The translations under genes were made by a program, and so were the position numbers. A model generated the notes under the pieces. It ran no database searches and was not told the origin of the DNA. It saw only the letters and a list, made by a program, of their open reading frames with translations. A stretch of 64,000 bases of DNA, taken from positions 1 through 64,000 of the forward strand of contig NZ_CAUYTL010000004.1 of the NCBI RefSeq assembly GCF_963575615.1, read 5' to 3'. This document shows, one piece after another, positions 9,291 to 19,300 of the stretch (its first letter is position 1; every line of letters starts with the position of its first letter). This DNA is from Listeria_A hofi (GTDB taxonomy: Bacteria; Bacillota; Bacilli; Lactobacillales; Listeriaceae).

Positions 9291-9392
9291 CGCTAAACCC
9301 CTTTCTTATTTCAATATGATATAATTATAACTTATCCACCAAAGATTAACACATTTAAACTGTTACTTTACTAGAAAAATGAGGAGGAAATC

Positions 9393-9668
9393 ATGTTTAT
9401 CAAATTACTAATTATCTACTATATAGTCATCAATAGCATCGGTTTTGCATCAATGGGCATCGATAAAAGAAAAGCCGTGAAACATCAATGGCGTATCCCC
9501 GAGTTCACGCTTTTACTGTTTGCATTTCTCGGTGGTGGTATAGGCTCTTGGCTCGGTATGCATCTTTTTCATCACAAAACACACAAGCTAAAATTCACAT
9601 GGAGCGTTCCTATTTCGGTTGCGCTACACATCGGGATTATCATTTACCTCCTGACTTACTTTAAGTAA
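9393..9668 (+). CDS. DUF1294 small membrane protein
   Basis: A 91-aa protein with three membrane segments and the family hallmarks: DKRKA after the first segment, the RIPE motif, a Gly-rich segment (FLGGGIGSWLGM), then HHKT..K.F near the third helix. Function is unknown across the family. The start is supported by GAGGAGG 5 bases upstream. Confidence 0.85.
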   Translation: MFIKLLIIYYIVINSIGFASMGIDKRKAVKHQWRIPEFTLLLFAFLGGGIGSWLGMHLFHHKTHKLKFTWSVPISVALHIGIIIYLLTYFK

Positions 9669-9747
9669 CGAGCCTATCTAAGCAGAGAAGTTGTATTCCA
9701 AACCCATTATCCTTTAAAATAGACTTATTCGAGAGGGGTTTTTGACT

Positions 9748-10032
9748 ATGAGTTTTAATCTTATTTCTGTGGAAGAGCTAGAAAATCGTTCTGCTGAAAA
9801 TATTATCGATGTACGAGATACAGCCGATTTTAACGCCGTTCATATTGAAGGTGTCCGCAATATCCCGCTAATCGGCCTGCCAAATTTCATCGAAGAACTA
9901 AATCCAAATACGATTTACAGTATTATTTGCTATTCTGGAAATCGCTCTATGCAAGCATGCGAATACTTAAGTGCACGCGGTTATCAATGTGAAAATGTCG
10001 TTGGTGGCATGAACGCTTGGCTTAATAAATAA
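9748..10032 (+). CDS. Single-domain rhodanese-like protein
   Basis: A 94-aa cytoplasmic rhodanese domain. It has the IDVRD motif near residue 20 and the active-site loop CYSGNRS with the catalytic Cys at about 63. Such proteins carry persulfide sulfur. The ATG at 9748 is chosen over TTG at 9742. A convergent terminator separates it from the Ca2+-ATPase. Confidence 0.85.
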   Translation: MSFNLISVEELENRSAENIIDVRDTADFNAVHIEGVRNIPLIGLPNFIEELNPNTIYSIICYSGNRSMQACEYLSARGYQCENVVGGMNAWLNK

Positions 10033-10054
10033 AGCTGAATTAGTATCAACAAAG

Positions 10055-10096
10055 AGGTACGCTCTGTCCATAATGGATAGACGCGTACCTTTTTGC
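10055..10096. terminator. Bidirectional terminator
   Basis: AGGTACGC (10055-10062) and GCGTACCT (10083-10090) form a perfect 8-base stem followed by TTTT. It lies between the convergent rhodanese and Ca2+-ATPase genes. Confidence 0.75.
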
Positions 10097-10102
10097 TTTG
10101 CG

Positions 10103-12751
10103 TTATTTTTTCTGACCGATTCGACTCACCAATTTGCCAAGTTCCATCAAGATTACAGCACCAAGAGCAAGCCCTGCCGCTATTCCCCACTCATTTAAGC
10201 CAAATGATTCTGGAATGGAGAAGACTTCACGCGCACCTGGAAGTATCGTGATACCATAAAGTACAAAACATACCAAGACCGCGTAGATCACGTATTTATT
10301 ACTAAAAAATCCTGCTTCGAAAGCCGTTTGTTTATTCGAACGTGCCGCAAAAGTTTGCAACGTACGAGCTAAAATTAACGTCGTAAATGCCATCGCGACA
10401 CTAATTTCAGGCGAATGTTGCAGCCCGATATATTGCGAAATGATAACCGCAACGCCAATCAATGTCCCCCGAGTCACAACCGCCTGCATCGTTCCACCCG
10501 CAAAAATACCTTCTTTAATATTCCTTGGTTTGCGCTCCATTACATCTGGCTCCGCTTTTTCCATTCCGAGTGCAATCGCTGGCAAGGAATCATTCACCAA
10601 GTTGATAAATAGGAGTTGTAGTGCCGTAAATGGATTGATCCAATCAAATACTAAAGCAAAAAGAATCGCAATGATCGCACCTAAATTCCCTGCAAATAAG
10701 TACGCAATCGCCTTTTTAATATTATCAAAAACAGTACGGCCAACTTCTACCGCGCTCACAATTGAAACAAAATTATCATCCGTCAAAACCATCGCTGAAG
10801 CATCTTTGGCAACATCAGTTCCACTTCCCATTGCCACACCAATATCAGCTTGTTTCAAGGCCGGTGCATCATTCACGCCATCGCCCGTCATAGATGTAAC
10901 TTTGCCTTTTTTCTGCCAAGCCTTCACGATGCGGATTTTATTCTCAGGAGATACCCGTGCATACACGGAAATATGCTCCAGTTTTGCGTCCAGTTCTTCT
11001 TCCGTTAATGCGTCCAGCTCCTGACCAGTTAACGCGATGTCATCTGGATCCATCAAGCCAATATCGCGCCCAATCGCTTGCGCCGTTGTCTTGTGATCTC
11101 CGGTAATCATCACCGTACGAATCCCCGCTTTTTTCGACTCCTCAATTGCCGCGTAAACCGCTTCACGTGGCGGATCAATCATTGCCGTCAAACCAACGAG
11201 CACCAAATCATGCTCATCATCCAAATCAACATCAACTTGCGAGCCATCCAAACGCTTATACGCATACGCCAAAACCCGCAACGCCTGATTCGAAAAATCC
11301 TCATTCGCCTGCATCAAGCGTGCCTTCAACTCTTCCGTCAACGGCTGCTCCTTGCCATCCAAAAACACTTGGCTACAACGCGCAAATACGACATCCGGTC
11401 CACCTTTTGTCAGCATCGCTTTTTGCCCATCAAACGTATGCACCGTCGACATCAACTTCCGCTCCGAGTCAAACGGAATCTCCGCCTCACGTAAATAACG
11501 CTCCCTAATTTCGTTATAATCCTTATTATTCTTATTACTAAAAGCAATCAAAGCAACCTCTGTCGGATCCCCAAGTTCAAGCCCTTCCTCATTGATGTTC
11601 GAGTCATTACAAAGCACCGCGATATGAATTAAACGACGCTCCCCTTCCGACCACATATCTGGTGTATTTGGAAAAACTTCTTGCGTCCCGTCCGGCAAAT
11701 AATAATCCACTACCGTCATCTTATTCTGCGTCAACGTCCCCGTTTTATCGGTACAAATAACACTCGTTGAACCAAGCGTCTCAACCGCCGGCAGTTTTCG
11801 AATAATCGCATGCCTTTTTGCCATCTTGTTCGTCCCAACCGACAACACAATCGTCACAATCGATGACAACGCCTCCGGAATCGCTGCAACCGCAACTGCA
11901 ACTGCAAACATAAAGGCATTCAAAATCGCTTTCGTCATATCGCCACTTCCGTCACCAAACCAAACACGCCCAGCTTCAATCGCAAAAATTAAAATACAGA
12001 GCAGCAAAATCCCAATACCTAGTTTCTTACTAAAGCTCTCCAATTTTCGCTGCAACGGCGTCTGTTTTGCCTCCGCGCTCTCCAACAAGCCAGCAATTTT
12101 TCCAATTTCCGTATCGCCACCTGTACCAGTCACGACAAAAGCACCGCGCCCGTAAACCGCCAAAGCACCACTAAAAACCATATTTTTTCGATCCCCAAGC
12201 GCCACTTCCTCAGAAATCGCGCGGATATGTTTCTCAACCGCTTCGGATTCCCCCGTCAGCATTCCCTCGTCCACTTTAAGCGAGCCACTTTCGAAAATCC
12301 GGCCATCCGCTGGCACAAAATCCCCAGCATCCAGTAAAACAATATCACCGACAACAAGTTCCCGCGCCGCAATCGTCAACTTCTCTCCGTTACGAATTAC
12401 CTTAGCCTCAGGTGCTGACATCTCCTTGAGCGCATCAAGCGACCCTTCCGCCTTACGAGTCTGCACAACACTGATCACAGAATTCAGCAACAACACTGCA
12501 AAAATAATTAGCGACTCCACAACCTCACCAATCAAAATTTGCACAAGCGCTGCGGCAAGTAACACAATCACCATTGGATCTTTAAACGTTTCCAAAAACA
12601 GTTTCCACAACGGATCCCGTAACTTATCTTTCAATTCATTATAACCATCCCGTTCCAACCGTTTCGCAACTTCCGCTGTCGTCAAACCGGTTTTTGCAGA
12701 CGTTTCTAGCTCTTCTAGTACCTTATCTGCTTCTTCCTGATATCTCTGCAT
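10103..12751 (-). CDS. Ca2+-transporting P-type ATPase (LMCA1-like)
   Basis: P2A ATPase of 882 aa that exports Ca2+. The actuator loop TGES is at 166-169, the M4 motif IPEAL at 291-295, the phosphorylated Asp335 in CTDKTGT, the hinge GDGVNDAP, and ten membrane segments. The position of TGES and Asp is within one residue of what I recall for L. monocytogenes LMCA1 (lmo0841), and an Arg lies in the M8 segment (LARTLQTF), a residue linked to Ca2+/H+ exchange in LMCA1. The ATG at 12751 has AGAGGTG upstream; an in-frame upstream extension is rejected. Confidence 0.9.
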   Translation of the reverse strand: MQRYQEEADKVLEELETSAKTGLTTAEVAKRLERDGYNELKDKLRDPLWKLFLETFKDPMVIVLLAAALVQILIGEVVESLIIFAVLLLNSVISVVQTRKAEGSLDALKEMSAPEAKVIRNGEKLTIAARELVVGDIVLLDAGDFVPADGRIFESGSLKVDEGMLTGESEAVEKHIRAISEEVALGDRKNMVFSGALAVYGRGAFVVTGTGGDTEIGKIAGLLESAEAKQTPLQRKLESFSKKLGIGILLLCILIFAIEAGRVWFGDGSGDMTKAILNAFMFAVAVAVAAIPEALSSIVTIVLSVGTNKMAKRHAIIRKLPAVETLGSTSVICTDKTGTLTQNKMTVVDYYLPDGTQEVFPNTPDMWSEGERRLIHIAVLCNDSNINEEGLELGDPTEVALIAFSNKNNKDYNEIRERYLREAEIPFDSERKLMSTVHTFDGQKAMLTKGGPDVVFARCSQVFLDGKEQPLTEELKARLMQANEDFSNQALRVLAYAYKRLDGSQVDVDLDDEHDLVLVGLTAMIDPPREAVYAAIEESKKAGIRTVMITGDHKTTAQAIGRDIGLMDPDDIALTGQELDALTEEELDAKLEHISVYARVSPENKIRIVKAWQKKGKVTSMTGDGVNDAPALKQADIGVAMGSGTDVAKDASAMVLTDDNFVSIVSAVEVGRTVFDNIKKAIAYLFAGNLGAIIAILFALVFDWINPFTALQLLFINLVNDSLPAIALGMEKAEPDVMERKPRNIKEGIFAGGTMQAVVTRGTLIGVAVIISQYIGLQHSPEISVAMAFTTLILARTLQTFAARSNKQTAFEAGFFSNKYVIYAVLVCFVLYGITILPGAREVFSIPESFGLNEWGIAAGLALGAVILMELGKLVSRIGQKK

Positions 12752-12815
12752 CCCTAAACACCTCTTTTTTTCCAATATACTATTCATTATACCCAAAAAA
12801 CACTATTTTCAAATC

Positions 12816-12857
12816 AAAAAACCACGAAATCCCAAAAAATCAGGATTTCGCGGTCTT
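12816..12857 (-). terminator. Terminator after MFS gene
   Basis: Arms CCACGAAATCC and GGATTTCGCGG (one mismatch) lie between the ATPase start and the MFS stop; a T run follows on the minus strand. Confidence 0.7.
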
Positions 12858-12880
12858 TAGCTATTTACGATACTATTAAA

Positions 12881-14353
12881 TTACTCTTTTAAATCCGACA
12901 TCTTCGCCTTGCCCATCAAGAGCATAGTCACAAATGCCAAACTTAGCGGTATGAGCGTCCACAAGAACGTCTGTGCAATCGAGCTACACAAAACTTCGGT
13001 CACTTTATCCAAAATTTCAACCGGAATTTTGGCACGTAGTTCTGGTGACAAAATCGCGCGACTATCCATATGTTGAAACATATCCGGTACCCCGTTAGCA
13101 AACAGGTTACGCTGCACCACGCCATAAATCGTAATCCCAACTGTCATCCCAAACGAGCGAATAAAGTTGTTCGTAGCACTCGCTGTTCCCCGCTCACTCG
13201 GATTGATTTTATACAAGCTTGCCGTCCCCAGAATCGAGAACGATGGACCAATCCCAACACCTAACATAACCATGTAAATCGTTAACATGTAACGTGGCGT
13301 ATCTGGAGTCAACGTCCCAAACAAAATCGTTGTAACAAACGTCAAAATCCCTGCACAAATCATAATCGAGCGGAAACTAAAGCGATTCGCCAAATTCCCC
13401 GAAACGGCAGCCATCACACTCGTACCAACCATCATCGGCAAAAGCAATAAGCCTGAATTCGTCGCCGTTCCACCATCAACGCCTTGCACGTACAGCGGGA
13501 TATAAATCGTCGCCACCATAAATACACCACCATATAGCATCCCCGTCAGCACTGTCCCCAAGTAAACGTTTCGCTTAAACAAGTAAAACGGTAAAATCGG
13601 ATCTGCGACGCGACGCTCCACAAAAATAAGCACAACCATCGCGACTACAAACAAAACAAATAAGCTCAAAATCTGCACAGAATCCCATGCGTATGTTTGC
13701 CCACCAAGCTCTAAACCAAACATCAAAGCAACTGTCCCACCAACGAGGAAGAACGCTCCCAACCAATCAATTTGAGCTTTATTATGTTTTGGTGACTCTT
13801 TATAAAAAATACTAATTAAAAATAAGGCCACAATACCAATCGGCACGTTAATATAGAAAATCCAATGCCAACTAATGTTATCCGTAATAAATGCGCCTAG
13901 TAGCGGCCCAACAACGCTTGAGAGTCCAAACACAGCACCGAACCAACCGCCGACGCTCGCTCTTTTTTCTAGCGGCAATACATCCCAAATAATCGTGAAC
14001 GCTATTGGCATCAAAGCACTACCACCAATTCCTTGAATCGCTCGGTAAATCGCCAGCTGCGTCATCGTCTCCGCTGTTCCACAAAGAATCGAGCCAATTA
14101 AAAATAATATAATTCCGAACACATAAAATCGTTTCCGTCCATACATATCCGATAATTTTCCGAAAATCGGCATTCCCGCCATTTCCGCAACTAAGTACGC
14201 TGATGTAATCCAAACATACTTATCAAGTCCCCCTAAATCCCCTACGATTGTACCCATACTTGCCGCAACAATCGTGTTGTCAAGAGAAGAAACAAAGATT
14301 CCAAGCATGAGCGCTATCAATACCGGAACTATTTTCGTCTCTGTTTTTGCCAT
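12881..14353 (-). CDS. DHA2-family MFS multidrug exporter (14 TM)
   Basis: Drug:proton antiporter of 490 aa in the EmrB/QacA group. It has about 14 hydrophobic segments, the motif-A-like loop GKLSDMYGRKR after helix 2, and the antiporter motif C region GLSSVVGPLLGAF in helix 5. The ATG at 14353 has AGGTGAGG just upstream; the GTG at 14362 is less likely. It diverges from a TetR regulator, which probably represses it through the palindrome at 14550-14568. The substrate cannot be read from the sequence. Confidence 0.85.
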   Translation of the reverse strand: MAKTETKIVPVLIALMLGIFVSSLDNTIVAASMGTIVGDLGGLDKYVWITSAYLVAEMAGMPIFGKLSDMYGRKRFYVFGIILFLIGSILCGTAETMTQLAIYRAIQGIGGSALMPIAFTIIWDVLPLEKRASVGGWFGAVFGLSSVVGPLLGAFITDNISWHWIFYINVPIGIVALFLISIFYKESPKHNKAQIDWLGAFFLVGGTVALMFGLELGGQTYAWDSVQILSLFVLFVVAMVVLIFVERRVADPILPFYLFKRNVYLGTVLTGMLYGGVFMVATIYIPLYVQGVDGGTATNSGLLLLPMMVGTSVMAAVSGNLANRFSFRSIMICAGILTFVTTILFGTLTPDTPRYMLTIYMVMLGVGIGPSFSILGTASLYKINPSERGTASATNNFIRSFGMTVGITIYGVVQRNLFANGVPDMFQHMDSRAILSPELRAKIPVEILDKVTEVLCSSIAQTFLWTLIPLSLAFVTMLLMGKAKMSDLKE

Positions 14354-14464
14354 TTCCCTCACCTTTCTCGACTATAACCATGTATAATAGAGTTGAGCAC
14401 ACCAAAAGTAAATCAGCAACAAACATTCACCTTCCACAAATTTTACATACTTCCTGCTTTCACC

Positions 14465-14500
14465 AATATGCGGAATACAGATGCTTTCGCTCGATTTACA
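14465..14500 (-). repeat. Remnant of the dispersed hairpin repeat
   Basis: The minus strand carries AAATCGAGCGAAAGC followed by CTGTATTC, matching the left arm of the repeat copies at 15.9, 36.4 and 59.4 kb. The right arm is missing, so this looks like a decayed half element. Confidence 0.5.
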
Positions 14501-14549
14501 TAAAGCCCAGTTTAACTCCTACTCGAAATTTATCACAGTTCGTCTTCTT

Positions 14550-14568
14550 AATTTAACACTGTTAAATT
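14550..14568. promoter_or_regulatory. Probable TetR-family operator
   Basis: Perfect 19-bp palindrome (AATTTAACA-C-TGTTAAATT) located 48 bases upstream of the TetR start, in the divergent gap shared with the MFS exporter. Confidence 0.7.
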
Positions 14569-14616
14569 ATATCTTGATTACCTCGAAAATAAAATCAGTC
14601 TAAAGGAGTATTTTTA

Positions 14617-15282
14617 GTGAGCAAAAAAAGGAATTTAACGAAAGAAAAGATTATTCTGGCCTCCTTAGAAGTTTTGCAGAAAAATGGTATGCAACATTTG
14701 TCGATGCGCAAAGTAGCTGAGGCGATGGGTGTCCAAGCACCAGCGCTTTATTGGCACTTCAAGAACAAACAAGATTTGCTTCAAGGTTTAGCAAGCTACA
14801 TCTCGTCCCAAATTGAACTTCCCGATTCAAAGCTCTCTTGGCAAGAAAAAGCTCGCTTTCTTGCGATACAAAGCCATGATGCGATGCGTGAAATTCCTGA
14901 CGGTGCGGAGATCATGATGAAAACAATTCCAATCGATACCCACCGTCTACAGATGATTGATTGCTTATTTGTCGCATTTTTAGACGCAGGTTTTACGGAA
15001 GATCAAACATTGGCATTGTGCAATTTAATCGATAATTATGTGACCGGAATTGCGATAGATGAATCGTCACAAGACCGAACGCTACAAGAAGTCGGGCCTG
15101 ACAAAATACACGGCCTTTTTGCCTCAATGTTTGAACGTGAAGATACGCAACATTTAAAAGTACTGCCAGCTATGAAAAAATATGCGGAGTCCGAAAACCG
15201 TTTTGATCTGAACTTTTTATTTGGATTAGATGTTATTATTGCAGGTGCTGAGAAATTGCTGGCATCAAATGAAGGAGTGTGA
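14617..15282 (+). CDS. TetR-family transcriptional regulator
   Basis: A 221-aa repressor with an N-terminal helix-turn-helix (about 10-55, including MRKVAEAMGVQAPALYWHFKNK) close to the TetR class, and an all-helical ligand domain behind it. It starts at GTG with AAAGGAG upstream. Divergent placement next to the MFS exporter, with a shared palindrome, argues for local autoregulation and control of export. A GNAT gene follows 3 bases after its stop. Confidence 0.85.
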   Translation: MSKKRNLTKEKIILASLEVLQKNGMQHLSMRKVAEAMGVQAPALYWHFKNKQDLLQGLASYISSQIELPDSKLSWQEKARFLAIQSHDAMREIPDGAEIMMKTIPIDTHRLQMIDCLFVAFLDAGFTEDQTLALCNLIDNYVTGIAIDESSQDRTLQEVGPDKIHGLFASMFEREDTQHLKVLPAMKKYAESENRFDLNFLFGLDVIIAGAEKLLASNEGV

Positions 15283-15285
15283 CCT

Positions 15286-15837
15286 ATGCGTGAAGATAAA
15301 TTATTACAAGGAGCGCGCGTTTTTTTGCGTCCATTAAACGCCAATGACCAAGATACATACTACACGATGTTTTTCAACAATGATGTGCGGCGACTAACAG
15401 GAACAAAACAAGCATTTACGTACGCTCAAATCGAGAATTATATCGCGAATAAATGGAAAGATAGTAGTGCAGTGCTTCTCTTAATTTGTTTGCAAGAAAC
15501 CGAAGAAATCATCGGTGACATTGCACTACAAGATATCGACACGACAAACCGTAACGCCAACATCCGTATCGCCATTGGGAAAGTGGAACATCAAAGTAAA
15601 GGCTATGGCTCTGAAGCAATGCGGCTCATGCTCGATTACGGGTTTGGTATTTTAAATTTACATCGCATAGAACTAAACCTATTCGACTTCAACAAGCAAG
15701 CTGCCCGCGCCTATGAAAAAGTCGGGTTCAAAATCGAAGGCATACAACGTGAAGCGCTATTTTACGACCATGCCTACCACGATTCGATTTTAATGAGTAT
15801 GCTAGCCCACGAATATCGTGATAAATACTTGAAATAA
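15286..15837 (+). CDS. GNAT acetyltransferase (RimJ/RimL-like)
   Basis: A 183-aa N-acetyltransferase of the Acetyltransf_3 type: LRPLNANDQD start, an acetyl-CoA loop around QSKGYGSEA, and the C-terminal YEKVGFKIEG...R signature. The acceptor could be a ribosomal protein, an amino sugar or an antibiotic. It is coupled to tetR (3-base gap), so it probably belongs to the same regulon. Confidence 0.8.
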   Translation: MREDKLLQGARVFLRPLNANDQDTYYTMFFNNDVRRLTGTKQAFTYAQIENYIANKWKDSSAVLLLICLQETEEIIGDIALQDIDTTNRNANIRIAIGKVEHQSKGYGSEAMRLMLDYGFGILNLHRIELNLFDFNKQAARAYEKVGFKIEGIQREALFYDHAYHDSILMSMLAHEYRDKYLK

Positions 15838-15848
15838 CAAAAAAAGAC

Positions 15849-16297
15849 GAGCCTGGAACAAAACTCATTTTCATGCAAAATAAGCAAGATATCACACGTC
15901 CTTTTTCGAGTAGGATGTGAGTCTTGCTTAACACAAATCGAGCGAAAGCGTTTGTATTCAGGGGATTTGGTGGAATGAGGATGGCAAACTCATTCCATTC
16001 CTTTGCATGGGGAGGAGATTCTATCTCCGACCATGTGAGAAGTTAAGCGAAACTTTCTTGTGTAGTAGAACCGCTCGATTGCTCGCCATCCTTATTCTAA
16101 ATATCCTGAAAGAACGTCTATTCGCAATGCGCATAGGTGTATTGGGACTGTGGTGTATCATTGTGTTCGAACAGTCACTGGTGGATTACATGTTCGCTTT
16201 GCTCACATGTATATTGGGACTGTAACTCATTTCATTCGAACAGTCCCAACAATGCGAGCGCTTGTCGCCGATTTATATGTCCCAAACCGATCTTTTT
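15849..16297. repeat. Dispersed structured repeat, copy A (expanded); fills the intergenic gap
   Basis: The left part matches copy B at 36.3 kb almost base for base: a hairpin at 15882-15929 with AAGCAAGAT/GTCTTGCTT ends, then AAATCGAGCGAAAGCG. The right part (16254-16290) matches GCGAGCGCTTGTCGCCGATTT. The middle is replaced by about 280 bases with two related hairpins, 16146-16176 and 16214-16249, the second with perfect 10-base arms. It lies between the convergent GNAT and adhesin genes and may also terminate transcription. Short open frames here are not credible. Confidence 0.75.
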
Positions 16298-16302
16298 GTC
16301 GT

Positions 16303-19300
16303 TTAACGCTTTCTACGTGTGTACAGAATCGTTATAAGCGACGTACCAAGAATCAAAAATCCACCGGTAAACAGGTATAACCATGTATCTAAATCACCGG
16401 TATTCGGCAATTTGGTGTTATTTTTTAATGTCGTTGTATGAGTCACCTTTGTGTTGTTACTATGATTCATTGGCGTTGATATATTCGTATCCGGTTTAGT
16501 TGGCTTGTCTGGGATAATTGGCTTGTCTGGCTTCGTTGGTGGTATAACAATTTTTGCATCTGTTACGACTAATGTCACTGGTTTTGTGCTTAGCTCTGGA
16601 ATTGTCACTTTTTTAGGCTCTGGATCAATCGTGTAACCTTTTGGTGGTATCACTTCCTTCACTTGATAGTCGCCAGGAGAAAGTTTAGGGAAATGAATTT
16701 TACCATCTGCTTCTGTTGTTCCCTTACCAACTACATTTTGATTCGCGTCTAAAATGTTATAAGTTGCGCCTTTTAGTGAAATTTTATCATCATCACGATC
16801 AACTTTATGCACGATGACGCTTCCGAAATCTTTGTCATTTGTCATCGTAACTTCTGCGACTGCAGCTTGGTTCATTTCTATCGTGAACGGTATCTTCTTG
16901 TCGTTAAGCCAATATCCTTTTGGCGCTATTTTTTCTTGGAAGTAATAGTTTCCTGGAGCAAGTTCCGTGACACCGAGCTCGCCTAATTCATTACTTACTA
17001 GATTTTGCTCGAGTAGCGTTCCATTCTCTGTGTATAGCTCAAATACCGCTCCTGCAAGTCTTGCTTTCGTTTCTGCATCCATTTTCGTTAATTTAACAGA
17101 ACCAGGAATAAGCGTATTTGGCATATCTACTTCTACCTCCTCTTGCTGTGATGGAACAATCGTGAAGGCTACAGGAGTTGAATCGAGCTCATATCCTATT
17201 GGTGCTCTTGTTTCTACAAACTGATAATCTCCCGGCGGTAAATCTCGCGTTTCAATTTCGCCATCTTCATTCGTCGTTAAATCTGTTTGTATCGTATTTC
17301 CATTCTTGTCCTCCACCTTGAAAACTGCACCAAATAAGTGATTATCATGATTGACACTATCTTCTTTTACCAACATTGCTTTCCCGCGCATTAGTTCATT
17401 CACATAATTAATCGTCAACGTCTGTTCCTGTCCTCTTGCAACTGTAAATTTAATCGGCGTTGTCGGTAATTGATAATGCTTCGGTGCCTGTACTTCCATT
17501 AATTCATAATCGCCTGGCGCTAGGTTATCAATGTAGATATCACCATTTTCATCCGTCGGTACAGTGTCTCCAAGTGAGATATCCTTACCTAGTGATTTAA
17601 GTCTAAATTTCGCCCCCAGCAAACTTATGTTTAAGTTCACGCTATCCGCTTTATGCAAGCGAATTGAACCCGGCACAAGCGTATTTGTCACTGTTAAATA
17701 AATGCCTTCCTTCTGCGCTTTTACAATTGTGAATGGTATCGGGGTCGCATCTAATTGATAATATTGCGGTGCTGCTGTTTCTTGTAAAATATAATCACCC
17801 GGATCAAGTTCAGGAATCGTTATTTTGCCGAAAACATCCGTTGTTAAATTCTCTTGTAGCAAGTTACCTTCCTTATCCGTTAACTTAAAGACAGCTCCCG
17901 GCAAAGCTTCCCCTGAGACATTATCCGTTTTATCAAGCGTTACCGTCCCCGGAATAATCTTATCAAACGCCTCCACAGATACCGGTTCTTGCTGTCCTTT
18001 TACAATCGTAAATGGTATTGGAGTTGCATCTAAATAATAGCCAGCCGGTGCTTCTGTTTCAATAAACGAATAATTGCCCGGCGCCAAATCAGTCACGTGA
18101 ATCAGTCCGTCTACATCCCCAACAAGGTTATCGACCACAAGCGCCCCTTCACTATCGACCACTTTAAAAATAGCTCCAGATAGCGGTGTGTTCGTTTTCT
18201 TATCTAGTTTCGTGAGGACAATGCCACCTTTTGTTAACGTATTCGTCGCCGTCACCTGCGCAATATCTTGTTGCGATTTTGTAATGGTAAAAGGAATTGG
18301 TGTCGTATCGAGAATATAACCAAATGGCGCAGCAGTCTCGACAAACTTGTAATCGCCAGGTGCCAAATCTCCTGTTGTGATAACGCCATCCTCGTCCGTT
18401 ACAAGACCTGATTGCACGACATCACCTTGTGCATCTTGGACATCAAACGTTGCCCCTTCTATCATGAGAAGTGAATTCACACTATCGCTTTTCGTCAAGC
18501 TAGCTTTTCCTTTGAGTAACGTATTCGTATAAGAAAGCGTCAATGTCGTTTCTTGCCCTTTCACGATGGTAAACGAAATCGGTGTCGTCGGTAATTGATA
18601 ATCCGCTGGTGCCGTTGTTTCCATCAGCTCGTAATCACCCGGCGCCAAATTATCAATATAAAGTTTACCGTTTGCATCTGTTGCAACTGTTTCACCTAAA
18701 TCCGTATCTGTCGTCACGTATTTCAAGTCGAATTTCGCGCCAGCCAGATTAGCCGTCGTATCGATATCATCCGTTTTATGCAAACTTACAGCACCAGTTA
18801 GCAACGTATTGGTAGCTTCTAATTGCACCGCGGCTTGTTGCGCTTTTACAATCGTAAACGGAATCAAAGTACTATCCAATTGGTAATATTGTGGCGCTTT
18901 TGTTTCCTGCAATGCATAATCGCCAGGATCAAGGTCAGGAATCGTTATTTTGCCAAACGCATCTGTCACCAAATCCTCTTGTAGCGTATTTCCTTCACCA
19001 TCCAGTAACTTGTAAACAGCTCCTGGTAACGCCTCACCCGACACATCATCTGTTTTTGATAACGTCACTGTCCCCGGAATAATTTTATTCGGCGCACTCA
19101 CCGTTACAGCTTCATGTTGCCCTTTTGTAATCGTAAATGGAATCGGCGTTGCGTTTAAATAATAACCCGTCGGTGCTTCCGTCTCGATGAATTCATAATC
19201 ACCTGGTGCCAAATCGTTCACACGTATCACACCATCCGATTCTCCGACAAGATTCTCCTGCACTAAATCCCCATCACTATCTACCAATTTAAAAGTAGCC

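Noticed and set aside
10440..11024. Long antisense open frame (194 codons) inside the Ca2+-ATPase gene
   Set aside because: It lies wholly within a well-supported gene, and composition follows the codon pattern of the other strand.
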